Positions 52,476-63,530 are shown, counted from the stretch's first letter. The stretch is 64,000 bases of DNA from Anaeramoeba flamelloides (GCA_027625915.1 JANTQA010000047.1:20398001-20462000), one strand, 5' to 3'. Notes: generated by a model not told the origin, from the letters alone. Program-made: numbers and translations.

Positions 52476-54594
52476 GGGAGTGGACCCACCATAACATCTA
52501 TTAATATTCAACCACGTTATAGTTCTAATAATATTATATTAGTGCCGTGTTGTTCTAATGCCCGAAAAAATAATTTAGAAAAAAATATCTTAGAAAATAT
52601 TTTTAACTAATGTTTACTATTAAAAAACACTGAAAAAATCTTAGAAAAAAAACAAAAATTTTTATCATTAATTTATTTTTTTTTTTGATAATAAATCTTT
52701 TTTTTAGGTGAATTGAATGAACTTTCGTTCCATGAAAACCTAATTTTTTTATAATTGGGATTATATTTATTGATTAAATCATAATAATTCTCCCTGTAAT
52801 TCCACCAAATCCAGCTATTTAAAACTCGAACTAAATAAGTTTTTGGATAATTATTGAGTTTTGGAATTCTTCTAGCCAAGAGAGCATTAAAGGATTCATT
52901 TGAATTTGTTCTATACCCTTTAAAAATTTTTTTACTATATTTTTCAAAAAATAAAATCATTTTATTTTTTAATAAAATTTCAACTTCATCGACAAGTTTT
53001 TTTCGATTCTCTTGGCAATTTTTATTATTCAAAATTTTTTTTCTTTTAATTAATAATTCATGATTTGGATTTAAAAATGGTAATTTTGTTGTACCATTAC
53101 AATATTTTTCTGAACAATCAGAATGGATATTTTTCGAATGTGAAAAAAAACTAAACGAGTGAATTTTAAAATTTTCTATATTATGTAGATTTTTTTTCAA
53201 ACAAGTTTTGAGCCATGTCACCCATCTTGAACTAAATTGAGTAGAAAATGAATACACGCGAAGAAGGAATTTTTATTTTTTCTTGTTTTCTTTTCCATTT
53301 TTCAAAATCTTTTTTGTAAAATTTGAAAAAAATGGTTGATATCATAATATTCATTTATGGAGGAGTTATAAATATTTGAAACTATACCAAAAGATTTTAA
53401 ATCTAAATCATGTACAATTCCTTCGATTTTTAATCCAACTTGTTTTAAGAATTTAAAAAGAATTATGAAGTAAATAACTTTCCATTAAACTACTATTAAT
53501 ATTTTTTTTGATTAAAAATGGATAGTAACAATTATTTACTTGATTTTTATTTGTAAATTGAATTGAAGATGAGAATAAAATTTTGTTTTTTAATTCTTCT
53601 GGCCCATCAATTATAATCAACGAAACAGTACACTCACGCCCACTTCGCCGAGAACTCCACCTCCCATCATATCCCAATACTAAATTATCATATTTTTTTG
53701 TTGATAATGTTTAAAATTTGCCCTTTTAAAAAAAATCATAAAGTAAATATTGATTTGTTCTAGTTGACGATAATACCAACGTGCTGAAAAGTTAATAGAT
53801 TGATTAATATTCTTATAACTTGAGCCATGTTTTAAAACTTCCATTATGATACGTATATTTTCCGAATCAATAAAACTCAGTTCTTTGTTTTCTTCTTTCT
53901 TTTTTTCTTCTTTTTTTTCTTCTTTTTTTCTTTTCTTTTTTTTCGAATTTAAATTTCACTTGATGTGAATTAATAAATTGTCCTTTTGTATTTCGTTTTC
54001 TTGAACCTGAATGGCGTCCTATTTTGAATTTATAATTACACATAATTTCTTTTCCAAAAAGTTCTTTTCTTTTTTTTGAATTTGCTCTATTTAATTGCTT
54101 CGAGCTCTTTTTCACAAAATAAAAAAAAAACTTTGTTATCAATTACAATGTTGAATTTATTCAGAACCAAAACATTAAATCTATTTGTTAAACCATTTGT
54201 TATCTTTGAAAATTTTTGGTTTTCACGCTTTTTAAATTCCATCCAATAATCCCAAATTTCTTTTAATGTGATGACACGCTTTGTTTTTTTTGACATTTAA
54301 AATATAAAGTTAAAAATAAAAAAAATGAATAAATTTCAAAGCCTTGCGGGATGTTTTGTAGGAAATTAATAGAAATATTTTTTCAATACTAAATAACTTG
54401 AATAATCACTAGAATTCGAACATCTGGCACCGCTGTGGATTTTATCTAAGATGAAAAAAAAATAAAAAAAAAATTCTACTAATACCTCTAACACTTATAG
54501 ATGTTTGAGTTTGTTTGTGTGTGTTAATTTGAAAATTTGAGGTTGTAAAATCTTGTAAAAAAATTGATTATTTTTCTCAAATGGTTCCAATCCC
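52476..54594 (-). mobile_element. Kolobok-like DNA transposon, 2119 bp
   Basis: TTAA at 52472-52475 and at 54595-54598. The left end GGGAGTGGACCCACC and the inverse of the right end GGGATTGGAACCATT form short inverted ends. The 5' flank of copy C shows the single TTAA (30399-30402) with no element. Inside is a minus-strand transposase remnant. TTAA duplication, GGG ends and this transposase type together favour Kolobok. piggyBac also uses TTAA, but its transposase motifs are not seen. Confidence 0.75.
52673..54296 (-). pseudogene. Kolobok/Mutator-type DDE transposase, broken
   Basis: Minus-strand pieces in order: an N-terminal part from 54296 (MSKKTKRVITLKEIWDYW), a basic Lys/Arg-rich stretch (54100-53870), a YDGRWSSRRSGRECTVSLII block (53677-53610), a HDLDLKSFG block near 53410, then a 194-residue part (53257-52673) with HSDCSEKYC, RTNSNESFNALLARRIPK and a Trp-rich end. 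The DG.W, HD.D, H..C...C and ESFNAL features are those of transposases with the Mutator-like/Kolobok DDE core, with Asp, Asp and Glu as likely catalytic residues. At least four frame changes or stops separate the pieces, so it is inactive. No long intron-like gap accounts for them. Confidence 0.65.
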
Positions 54595-54741
54595 TTAAAA
54601 ACAAAAACAAAAATTAATTAAAATTTCAATTGTCAACACACAACTACATTTTTTTAATAAAAGTTCGAAACAATTAATCTTATACTCTCTTATTTGGTTT
54701 TATGAAAAATTAAAATCAAAAATTGTCAAAAATTGACTTAT

Positions 54742-56050
54742 TTGGATTTTTTATACTTTTTACCTTTGATTTTTTATACTTTTTACCTTTTCCAAATTTC
54801 CCTTCTTAAGTTGCTTGGACTCCTTAGGTTCCTTAGGTTCCTTCTCTTTTTGTTTTTTTAGGTGTTTGGGAAAGGTAAAAAGTATAAAAAATCATTATAA
54901 GAAATGGTTGAACTGGACATGACTAACCCAACCAAACTTGTTCATGATCAGATCTTCGACGAGGACTTATGCAACTGAACAGAATCCAACGAATGCGATC
55001 TGAAACCGAAACAAAGTGAACCAAATTGAAATTTCCATACGATCTGTCGAGTCGTTACTTGGACTGCGTTTTTGCTGTCGAGTCGGTATCTTGTACTGGG
55101 ATTTTGCGAAAACATGATTTGGGAAACTTGCAAAAAAAAAAAAATAAAATAATAAAAAAAAAACACAAAAAAAAAAAAGTAAAAAAAAAAGCAAAACAAC
55201 TGAATTGAAAATTTCGAAACCCTAAATCTTATTCTTAAAAACCAGAGCATTTTAGATTCAACTAATCTATAAAGTTCTAAATCAAAATTTAATAAAGTAG
55301 CCTATTTCATTTGATCTATAGTTGTTCAAATATTTAGAACTCTTTATTAAAAAAACCTATGGTGGCGATCCAAAAAAAAACGACATAAAAGTAAACAACC
55401 ACCAGCACATTCAACACTTGGGGATACCCAAAAAAAAAAAAAACTTTTCACTGAAGTTTTTTCAATTTTTCAATTATTTTTTGACTCTTTCATTTCTTGC
55501 TTTTCTTTCTCTGTTTCTTGTCTTTTTTACGAAATAATTTATTCTTTTCATTTTTTAAAGAAAAGAAATCCTTTAACCTAACCTACCTGCTTAAATTACG
55601 GTTAGGATAAAAAAACCCTAAATACAATTTTAGAGTTTCAGGAAGTGCCGTCAAGTGCCTAGCTTTTCCATAATTCAAAAGAATAGAGAAAAATCAAAGA
55701 TTTTACTCAATTCTTTTAAATTTTTGAAAAGCTAGCTGTGGTTTTTTTTAATTTGAGAAATAAACAGAAAATTTATGAAAATTTCGGTTTATTTCTCAAA
55801 TTAAAAAAAACCTAACGGAAGTGCAGTCAAGTGCCTAGCTTTTTTTTAATTTAAGAAATTAAAAGAAAATTTCAAAAATTTTCTTTTTATTTCTCAAATC
55901 AAAAAAAAGCTAACGGCGGTTTTCCATAATTCAAAAGAATAGAGAAAAATCTAAGATTTTACTCAATTCTTTTAAATTCTGGAAAACATAACGGCAAATA
56001 GGAGGTAATTTTGTTGAATCACCTCTGCTCAACAATAAAAAAAAAAAAAA
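54742..56050 (+). mobile_element. Non-coding hairpin-rich retroposon, 1.3 kb
   Basis: The copy F flank is split here. AAAATTGACTTATT on the left (about 54728-54741) and AAAATTAACTTATT on the right (from about 56048) are a near-perfect target duplication, single at about 30541 in front of copy C. The insert ends with GGAGGT...ACCTC, AACAATA and poly(A). It has a long inverted pair near its 5' end, a richer-GC middle (about 54910-55130) and two hairpin modules (55645-55990). The module 55825-55925 is almost identical to 52083-52183. No protein is encoded. Confidence 0.65.
54745..54893. repeat. Tandem plus inverted 23-29-bp repeat
   Basis: GATTTTTTATACTTTTTACC occurs at 54746 and again at 54768 in tandem. 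The inverse of the second copy with its extension is at 54865-54893, giving a 29-bp stem with one mismatch and a loop of about 70 bases containing CTTAGGTTCCTTAGGTTCC. Confidence 0.7.
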
Positions 56051-56093
56051 ATTAACTTATTTTTGAACAATTATCAAAACCCATAACAATCCC

Positions 56094-56170
56094 AAGATCC
56101 ATCAACCAAGAAACTAAAATAACAAGTCTCCTTAGTCTTTGATACAAAATATTCTTTTTTCATTTTTTAG
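56094..56170 (+). promoter_or_regulatory. Conserved 5' block of copy F
   Basis: AAGATCCATCA at 56094-56104, CTAAAATAACAAGTCTCC, TATTCTTTTTTCATTTTTTAG. It is 337 bp before the ATG. The 1.3-kb retroposon ends only about 45 bp upstream of it. Confidence 0.45.
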
Positions 56171-56430
56171 CGACTTATAAACCTTAAATCAACTATTTTC
56201 ATTTTTCATCTATTTTTCATTTTTTCTATTTCTTTTTTCTTTCATTTTTTCTCTGTTTTCCTCTTTTCTTCTTAGTTATTTTAATCGAATTTTTAGTTTT
56301 CGAATAAAAACAAAAGAATCAAAATTAAAAAAAACAAACAAAAAAACAAAACAAAACATACAACAAAAAAAAACCAAAAAAATTTTATTTTTAGGTTTTT
56401 TGAATTGTTCAAAACTGTTTGAAATAATAA

Positions 56431-59400
56431 ATGAGCAGAAGGTACCGAAAAGAAGAAGAATTCAAAAACAAAATACAAAGGTTATTCTTAAATGATCAAA
56501 CGCTTACCAACTTGGGCCTTTCTAGGAATGAAATTGGAGCTGAAGTAATGAAATCCTTAAGTGAAACCCTAAAAGTAAACCAAACCCTTACCAAACTGGA
56601 TCTTTGTTATAGTAAAATTGGCGCCAAGGGAATGAAAGCATTAAGTGAGGCCCTAAAAGTGAACCAAACTCTTACCAAATTGAATCTTTCTTTGAATGAA
56701 ATTGGCGACAAGGGAATGAAAGCATTAAGTGAAGCCCTAAAAGTAAACCAAACTCTTATCAACTTGGATCTTTCTGAGACTCTAATTGGAGTTAGAGCCG
56801 AAGGAATCAAAGCTTTAAGTGAATGTTTAAAAGTAAATCAAACCCTTACTGACTTGGATCTTGCGGAGAATCAAATTGGGTCCGAGGGAATGCAAGCATT
56901 AAGTGAGGCCCTAAAAGTTAACCAAACCCTTACCAACTTGGATCTTTCTCAGAATCAAATTGGAGCCGAAGGAATCAAAGCTTTAAGTGAATGTTTAAAA
57001 GTAAACCAAACCCTTACCAAACTGTATCTTTCTCATAATATACCAAGTAATAAGTTTGGGGGTGAAGGAATGAAAGCTTTAAGTGAAGCCTTGAAATTCA
57101 ATCAAGCCCTTACCAACTTGGATCTTTCTAATAATCAAATTGGAGATGAAGTAATGAAATCCTTAAGTGAATCTTTAAAACTGAACCAAACCCTTCGAAA
57201 CTTGGATCTATATAGTAACCAAATTGGAGCAGAGGGAATGCAAGCCTTATCTGAATGTCTTAAAGCCAACAAAACCCTTACCAAATTGAACCTTTCTTGG
57301 AATCCAATTGGAGCTGAGGGAATGGAAGAACTAGGTGAAGCTTTAAAAGTGAACCAAACCCTTACTCACTTGAATCTTTCTTTGAATCATATTGGAGCCG
57401 AGGGAATAGAACCACTAAGTGAATCTTTAAAAGCCAACCAAACCCTTCTCGGCCTGAGCCTTTCTCATAATCATATTGGATCCAAGGGAATGCAAACTTT
57501 AAGTGAATCTTTAAAAGTAAACAAAAGCCTTACTGAATTGAACCTTTCTGAGAATGATATTGGATCCGAGCAAATTAAACCACTATGTGAATCCCTAAAA
57601 GTTAATCAAAAACTTACTCACTTGAATCTTTCTTTGAATGATATTGGATCCAAGGGAATGCAAACTTTAAGTGAATCTTTAAAAGTAAACCAAACCCTTA
57701 CTGAATTGGACCTTTCTGAGAATGGTATTGGATCCGAGCAAATTAAACCACTATGTGAATCCCTAAAAGTTAATCAAACCCTTACCCACTTGAATCTTAG
57801 TTATAATCAAATTGGATCCAAGGGAGTAGAATACCTAGGCCATGCCATAAAGGTAAACCAAACATTAACCCAATTGAATCTTGAAGATAATCAAATTGGA
57901 AATTATGACAATAATGAAGATATAGAAGTTAAAGAAAAAAATATTCAAGAATTTATACAATCCTTAAAAATCAATAAATCGATTATCAATCTAAATATTC
58001 GTCAGGAGAATAATATTAATAAAAAAGATCTAAACAAAATAGATTATTTCATTGAAAAAAATGTCAATTTTCAAACAAAGTTAACCAAATCAGTCAAAGT
58101 TGGAAATTTGCAATTATTCCAACAATTAATTCAAATTGAGAAAATACCCTTAATATACCAACAACCCTTCGGTGATGATGAAGAAATAAATAACCCAAAT
58201 AACCAAGAGCAAAATACAATTTTCCATACAGCAATTTTTCATCATCAAACAGAAATTCTATTTTATTTATTATTTGCAAATAATGAAAAAACAGATCAAC
58301 AAATTATTTCAAAAAGAAATTTTTTATTAAAATTCAAAAATGCCAAAACAAAAAAAAGTGCAATTGATTGGTTAAATCCAAATGAAATTTTAATTCAAGA
58401 TTTTAAAAATTATTATAATCAATTTATTTCATCATATTCTTCACAATCATTATCATCATCTTCTTTATCTTCATTACATTCAACATCTTATTTCAATAAT
58501 AATGAAAAATCAAATAATTTCCCAAATAAATTAATTGCAGAAAAAGAAATAATATTGATGAGAATTGGGAAAGAATGGAAAACAATCAAAAATGAATTCC
58601 AAAATGAATTAACTAAAAAACAAAAACAATTATTTTTAAAATGGTTATATTGTCCTATTTCTTTGAAATTTCAAGAAAAACAAATAATTCTTGAAGTTTT
58701 CAAATTATTAAATATCAACCAATTTGAGAAACAAACTGTATTTTCAAATGAAAAATTATTAAATGATTTCCAAAATTATATCAAGAAATATGCAAATTCT
58801 GAAAAAAAAATATTTCAAATCAACTTAAAAAAAAAAAAGAAAAAGAAGACTAGGACGAAGAGAAAGAAGAATGAAAATAAAAATGATTCTTTCAAAATCA
58901 AATCAATTAGAATCAATAAATTTATTCTTTGTTTAAGATCAAATTTATTTCGAGAAATGATTTTTCAGACTTTTCCATATCAATTAGAAATTGAAAAAGA
59001 AAAGGAAAAAAAAATTGGAATTGAAAATGAAATTGAAATTGAAAATAAAAAAAAAAAGGAAACAGAAATGAAAAATGTAAAAGGAAAGGAAACAATAAAG
59101 GAAAAAGAAAACAAAAATGAAAAACAAAAAGAAAAAGAAAAAGAAAAAGAAAAACAAAAAGAAAAAGAAAAAGAAAAAGAAAAAGAAAAAGAAAAAGAAA
59201 AGGAAAAAGAAAAAGAAAAAAAAAAGGAAAAAGAAAGCAAAAAAGTAAAAGAAAAACAAAAAGAAAACAAAAAAGAAAAAGAAAAAGAAAAAGAAAAAGA
59301 TAAAGAAAAAGAAAAAAGAAAAGTAAATCAAACAATCAATCAAGTAACTGATTATTTCACTTCAATTCCTGAATTTTATCCATTTTTTCTTTCAGAATTT

Positions 59401-59805
59401 TATAATTTAAATATAACTCGATTTGCTTTTACTTTTGATTTTGAAAATAAAAACTATAACAACAATAATAACAACAAACACAATATTCAAAAAATCATCA
59501 GCAACAATAACAATCAAAAAAATACTAATACTAACAATAATAATAAAAAACCAACAACAAAAACTAATAATAATCAGAATAATAATAAGATACAGAAAAA
59601 ATCAACAACCAAAAATAACAATCAAAAATCATCAAAGGAATTCATTTTAACAATTACAAAAGCAAAAAGTATTTTGAAAACTTATAATCAAAATAATCTC
59701 AATAATTTAATCAATATATTTCTAGAAAAAGATGTTTCTGGTTTTTATCAAACAAATCCACTTTTATTCATTTCTAATTTATTTCATTTGTCTCAAAAAT
59801 TATAA
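56431..59805 (+). CDS. LRR-ankyrin-BTB-like protein, copy F
   Basis: 1124 residues, starting MSRRYRKEEEF, unlike the MNLS/MSLS start of the others, although the start-proximal block is intact. Sixteen LRRs and an extended capping repeat fill residues about 25-545. Repeat 7 has a 4-residue insertion (HNIPSNKFGG), and repeats 12-13 are repeated as 14-15. The ankyrin-like part is at about 547-656. BTB-like pieces lie at about 821-854, 967-1008 and 1066-1124. The Lys/Glu tract (about 854-967) is the longest in the family and largely KEKEKE, and the Asn-rich tract follows the second BTB piece. The helical segment and C-terminus match copies A, B and E closely. Confidence 0.9.
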   Translation: MSRRYRKEEEFKNKIQRLFLNDQTLTNLGLSRNEIGAEVMKSLSETLKVNQTLTKLDLCYSKIGAKGMKALSEALKVNQTLTKLNLSLNEIGDKGMKALSEALKVNQTLINLDLSETLIGVRAEGIKALSECLKVNQTLTDLDLAENQIGSEGMQALSEALKVNQTLTNLDLSQNQIGAEGIKALSECLKVNQTLTKLYLSHNIPSNKFGGEGMKALSEALKFNQALTNLDLSNNQIGDEVMKSLSESLKLNQTLRNLDLYSNQIGAEGMQALSECLKANKTLTKLNLSWNPIGAEGMEELGEALKVNQTLTHLNLSLNHIGAEGIEPLSESLKANQTLLGLSLSHNHIGSKGMQTLSESLKVNKSLTELNLSENDIGSEQIKPLCESLKVNQKLTHLNLSLNDIGSKGMQTLSESLKVNQTLTELDLSENGIGSEQIKPLCESLKVNQTLTHLNLSYNQIGSKGVEYLGHAIKVNQTLTQLNLEDNQIGNYDNNEDIEVKEKNIQEFIQSLKINKSIINLNIRQENNINKKDLNKIDYFIEKNVNFQTKLTKSVKVGNLQLFQQLIQIEKIPLIYQQPFGDDEEINNPNNQEQNTIFHTAIFHHQTEILFYLLFANNEKTDQQIISKRNFLLKFKNAKTKKSAIDWLNPNEILIQDFKNYYNQFISSYSSQSLSSSSLSSLHSTSYFNNNEKSNNFPNKLIAEKEIILMRIGKEWKTIKNEFQNELTKKQKQLFLKWLYCPISLKFQEKQIILEVFKLLNINQFEKQTVFSNEKLLNDFQNYIKKYANSEKKIFQINLKKKKKKKTRTKRKKNENKNDSFKIKSIRINKFILCLRSNLFREMIFQTFPYQLEIEKEKEKKIGIENEIEIENKKKKETEMKNVKGKETIKEKENKNEKQKEKEKEKEKQKEKEKEKEKEKEKEKEKEKEKKKEKESKKVKEKQKENKKEKEKEKEKDKEKEKRKVNQTINQVTDYFTSIPEFYPFFLSEFYNLNITRFAFTFDFENKNYNNNNNNKHNIQKIISNNNNQKNTNTNNNNKKPTTKTNNNQNNNKIQKKSTTKNNNQKSSKEFILTITKAKSILKTYNQNNLNNLINIFLEKDVSGFYQTNPLLFISNLFHLSQKL
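57481..57816 (+). repeat. 168-bp tandem duplication of an LRR pair
   Basis: Bases 57481-57648 and 57649-57816 are near-identical, each coding two LRRs (GSKGMQTLSESLKVN..., then GSEQIKPLCESLKVN...). A GSEQIKPL-type repeat also occurs once in copy C (near 31450). This is a recent in-frame expansion. Confidence 0.8.
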
Positions 59806-60679
59806 AAAAATAATAAATTATGACAAATTTAAAAATAAACGAGAATAAAAAAAAGAAAGGAACAAAAGAAAAGATGAGGTTAAAGTTAATAAAAAATGAA
59901 CATTATTCGAACCATAATTTTATTTCAATTCTCATTTATATATCTATAAAATTACTTATTTAAAATGATTTATCATGTTTTAATTAGTTTATCATTACTT
60001 TTACATTAGAAAGAATATTAATTTTCAATTTAATCTTATTATCCTTTATTTTAATTTGATTTATTTTCATTTATATTGATCTTAATTTTTTATTTTTCTT
60101 TAGACTTTATGATAAATAAATTTTTATTTAATTTATAGCTTTGGATCTTTTCAATTTCCTATTTTTTCTAATTTTTAAATTTTGTTTAAAAATTGAAAAA
60201 ACAAAGTTATCAGATTGAAAAGAAATCTAATTTATGATTCTCAAATAAACAAACAATAATTTAATATTTTATCCTTCCTTTCTTTCTTTCTCTCTCTCTC
60301 TCTCTCTCTTTTTATCCTACAAAAATGTGAAAAATTAATTATTTAATTTTTGATTCACAAAAATTTGAATTTACTCTGTTATTAAATTATAACTTGGAAT
60401 TATTTATAAAATTTATTTTTGAAAATATATTTTGAAATCTAAAATTCTGATTATTGATTATTAATAATTTCAATTTGTTTACAAAATACATGATATTTTC
60501 AACTTCATTTTTTCTTATAAGAAATAAACTAAAATTCAAAATTTTTAACAAAGATAAAAAAAGGTTTAAATAATCAAAATAATACTAATTTTATTCAAAT
60601 TATAAATAATTTTGATATTTGAAAATCTTTATAAAAGTCATTTTTACATCTATTAGGATTTTTTTTTAATTTTTATTTT
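59806..60679. other. Shared 3' flank of copy F
   Basis: Non-coding, homologous to the other 3' flanks (TATCAGATTGAAAAGAAATC), with a CT microsatellite at 60274-60310. No gene seen. Confidence 0.5.
60274..60310. repeat. CT microsatellite, copy F 3' flank
   Basis: CCTTCCTTTCTTTC followed by CTCTCTCTCTCTCTC. Equivalent position to the tracts after the other copies. Confidence 0.65.
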
Positions 60680-62958
60680 TTAAATTACAAAACTTGTTAA
60701 ATTTAGATAAAAATTTTTTTAGAAAAGTTGATATTCTGTTAACGTTACAGGTTCTTCAAAATAGATAAACTCAAATAAATTATATTGGTAGTTTCTAACC
60801 ATTTGATCAATCAATAATCCAAATAGAATTTTTCCAAATTTACCAATTTTCATTTTATTAAATTGCTCTCTCCAAAATTTCAACAACCCATACATCTTAA
60901 TTTATTAATATTGATAATTATTTCTTTTTTTTTTTGTTTCAATAATATTGTAATTGAAAAAAAAATTGTAAACATTTCAATTAATGAATGAGTTTGAATT
61001 TGTTATTTCTTTCTAGAATTGATTAAATAATTTTTTTTTTAATTTCAAATTTTTAATTGAAGTTGTGTTCAAAAATTTTAAATTGGGGTTGAGGGTAATT
61101 TTTATATTGGAAGAAAAAATAACCAGATTTTTAGCAAATATTTCTCAAATTATAATTTTGAAATCTGATTATTGAAAAAATTCAAATTCTTAAAATTTTA
61201 AATAGTTATTACGCATTACCTGAGATAATATTCTTAAGGGATCGTTACTCTATTATAACAATCCAAAATTTTAATATATGATATTGATGAGATTATCTAC
61301 TTACAAATTTTATAGATACCAAGTTTCGAACATTTCTGATCAATAAATAAAATCAAAATTGAATATTTTTTCAGTGAGATCAATTTTTTTACCCATTTTT
61401 TCTGAAAAATAAAACTTATAAATTCATTGTTAAATCTGACATTATAATGATTTCTTACTCTTTTTATTGTCATTTCCATCATTATTAAATAATAAAAAGT
61501 CTTTGTTACAAGGAATATTAATATATAGATTTTTAAAAATGATATAACATATATTAGAATGATTTCTATAGCAAAATATTTTGATTTAATTAATTTAAAA
61601 TAAATAGTAAAACAACATTAAAATTTAATATAAATAAAATTATCAAAAATCTTTTATATAAAAACTTATCATAGTAAAGAACTTGATATATTCCAATGAG
61701 ACACTTTTATCATCAATCATATTTTACTCTTATTTCAATTTTTATATCATGAAAAAATAATATCATTATCAAACCAATGTTAAATGATTGTAGATGATAA
61801 ACTTTTAATAATTGAGAGAGAATATAAATTCAATAAATAAAAAATTAATATCAATAATTATCCAATAATTGTTCAATTTGAATTAAAACCTAATAAAGAT
61901 AAAATAGAAATATAATAGGATTTATTAAAAATTTAAATATTTTCGTAATTTATTTGGAAAATATTCTATAAGTAAATTTAAAATTCAAAATTTTTAACAA
62001 AGTTAAAGAATGTACAAAGAATTAAATAAAATATAATTTCATTCAAATTGGAATTAATTTTGATTTTTATAAAATCTGAAAATATGTTTTGAATATTTTT
62101 GTTTTGTTTGTATTCATTTCATTTTCTGAATTATCTAACTTGTTTAGTTCAGATTTAAATATTTTTTTTACAATTATTGATAGTAAGTTATGTTGAGTTG
62201 TTTCCGAATAAAAGGAACTCAAATAAAATTAGTCAAAAGTATCTAACCATTTGATCTATCAATAATCCAAATTGAATTTTTACAAATTTATTAATTTATT
62301 TTTTTGTTTTGCTCATCTTCAAAATTTTTAACACACATGTGATTTATTGGTATTGATATTTATTTATTTTTTATTAATTGATTATTGTAATTTCGAAACA
62401 AGTATTAACATTTCAATTAGTAAATGAGTTCGAATTTGGTATTTTTTATTGAATTGATTATTACCGATTTTTGAAATTTTTCAAAAATTGAATTTTGATA
62501 TGTTAAAATTTTTGAATTGGGGTTTATATAATCTGAAAAAAATAAAAAGAAAACTTATAACAATTCTAAACAATTATTATTTAATAATTTACATACCAAT
62601 AATTTGAAAATTAGATCATTTTAATCAGGTAATTTAAGTTAATTAAAATTCAGGTTAGAAATATATAACAATAAAATAGAAAAATGAAATTATTAAAATT
62701 CTTGGGTTACCACATGTATAATCGATATATTGAAAAAAAATACAGAATAATAAACCAGTTCTTAAAAATAAAACAGAATTTAAAATCCTATATTTGGCAA
62801 TTTCAATTAATAAATGAGAATTTAAATTCAATGATCATTAAAATATTTATCTCTTCCTTATCTGAATATACTAATAAAAATTAGCCAAATGTTTAACAAT
62901 AAAATAAATTGGTTTTCAAAGAAATTAAAACTTCTTAAAAATGAAATTTATAATAATA
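60680..62958. other. Third copy of the duplicated 3' spacer
   Basis: 60680-61900 is collinear with 20472-21721 and 46790-48010. After 61960 part of the flank (AAATTCAAAATTTTTAACAA, ATTTGATCTATCAATAATCC) repeats a second time, which suggests a local tandem duplication. No gene is supported. Confidence 0.5.
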
Positions 62959-63308
62959 CAGCCGTTTCAAACCTGGTGCGCACGATTTAACTTGATTTAA
63001 AATTAAAATTTTGATTAAACTTTCTTTAAACTCCTTTCAATTGAAATGAACTATTGTTATTTTGGACTCAAATCTTCTTGTATTGTCCTTAATATCCAAG
63101 ATCTCTTACAAAATGAATTTTTTTTAAAATAATTTCAAAAAAGTTTAAAAGAAAAAGTGAAAAGTTGTTTACTAAGCTTGTAATTCAGGTATTCATGAGT
63201 TTTGGTGTTAAAAACTTGATTTAGTTTATACAGATCTTGAAGTTCAATGAAAGTTTAATTAAAATTTTAAGTTAAGTTAAATCGTGTGCACCAGGTTTGA
63301 AATTGCTG
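62959..63308. mobile_element. TA-flanked MITE of 350 bp
   Basis: The left end CAGCCGTTTCAAACCTGGTG and the inverse of the right end CAGCAATTTCAAACCTGGTG agree, and inverted similarity runs about 48 bp. TA stands at 62957-62958 and 63309-63310. Internal sequence matches 19911-20263 (TTGGACTCAAATCTTCTTGT, AAGAAAAAGTGAAAAGTT). Confidence 0.75.
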
Positions 63309-63349
63309 TAATGAGTTCTTGATTCCATACAGTTGGATATGTCTTTCAT

Positions 63350-63530
63350 TTTTTTTTAATTCGAATTCAAGAAATTAAAATTAGAAAATTTCAAAAATAT
63401 TCTTTTTATTTCTCAAATTAAAAAAAAATCACTTTTAGCTTTTATAGAATTCAAAATAATAAAGTAAAATCTTTGATTTTTACTCTATTTTTTTAAATCC
63501 TGGAGAACCTAAACATTTGATTGCACCTTA
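63350..63530. repeat. Hairpin-cassette fragment
   Basis: AAGAAATTAAAATTAGAAAA pairs with TTCTTTTTATTTCTCAAATT, and TAGAATTCAAAATAATAAAG faces a TTTAAATCCTGG partner. Diverged version of the module at 52083-52260. Confidence 0.45.

Noticed and set aside
54948-55250. Minus-strand open frames of 75-100 residues in the GC-richer island
   Set aside because: They run into a Phe-rich tract made by the neighbouring A-rich run and match nothing recognised. The island itself is reported as a finding.
58922-59343. Minus-strand Phe/Ser/Leu-rich open frames opposite the Lys/Glu tracts (also 7162-7382, 15411-15698, 33435-33706, 45145-45427)
   Set aside because: They are the complement of GAAAAA-type codons. 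The low complexity explains the openness.
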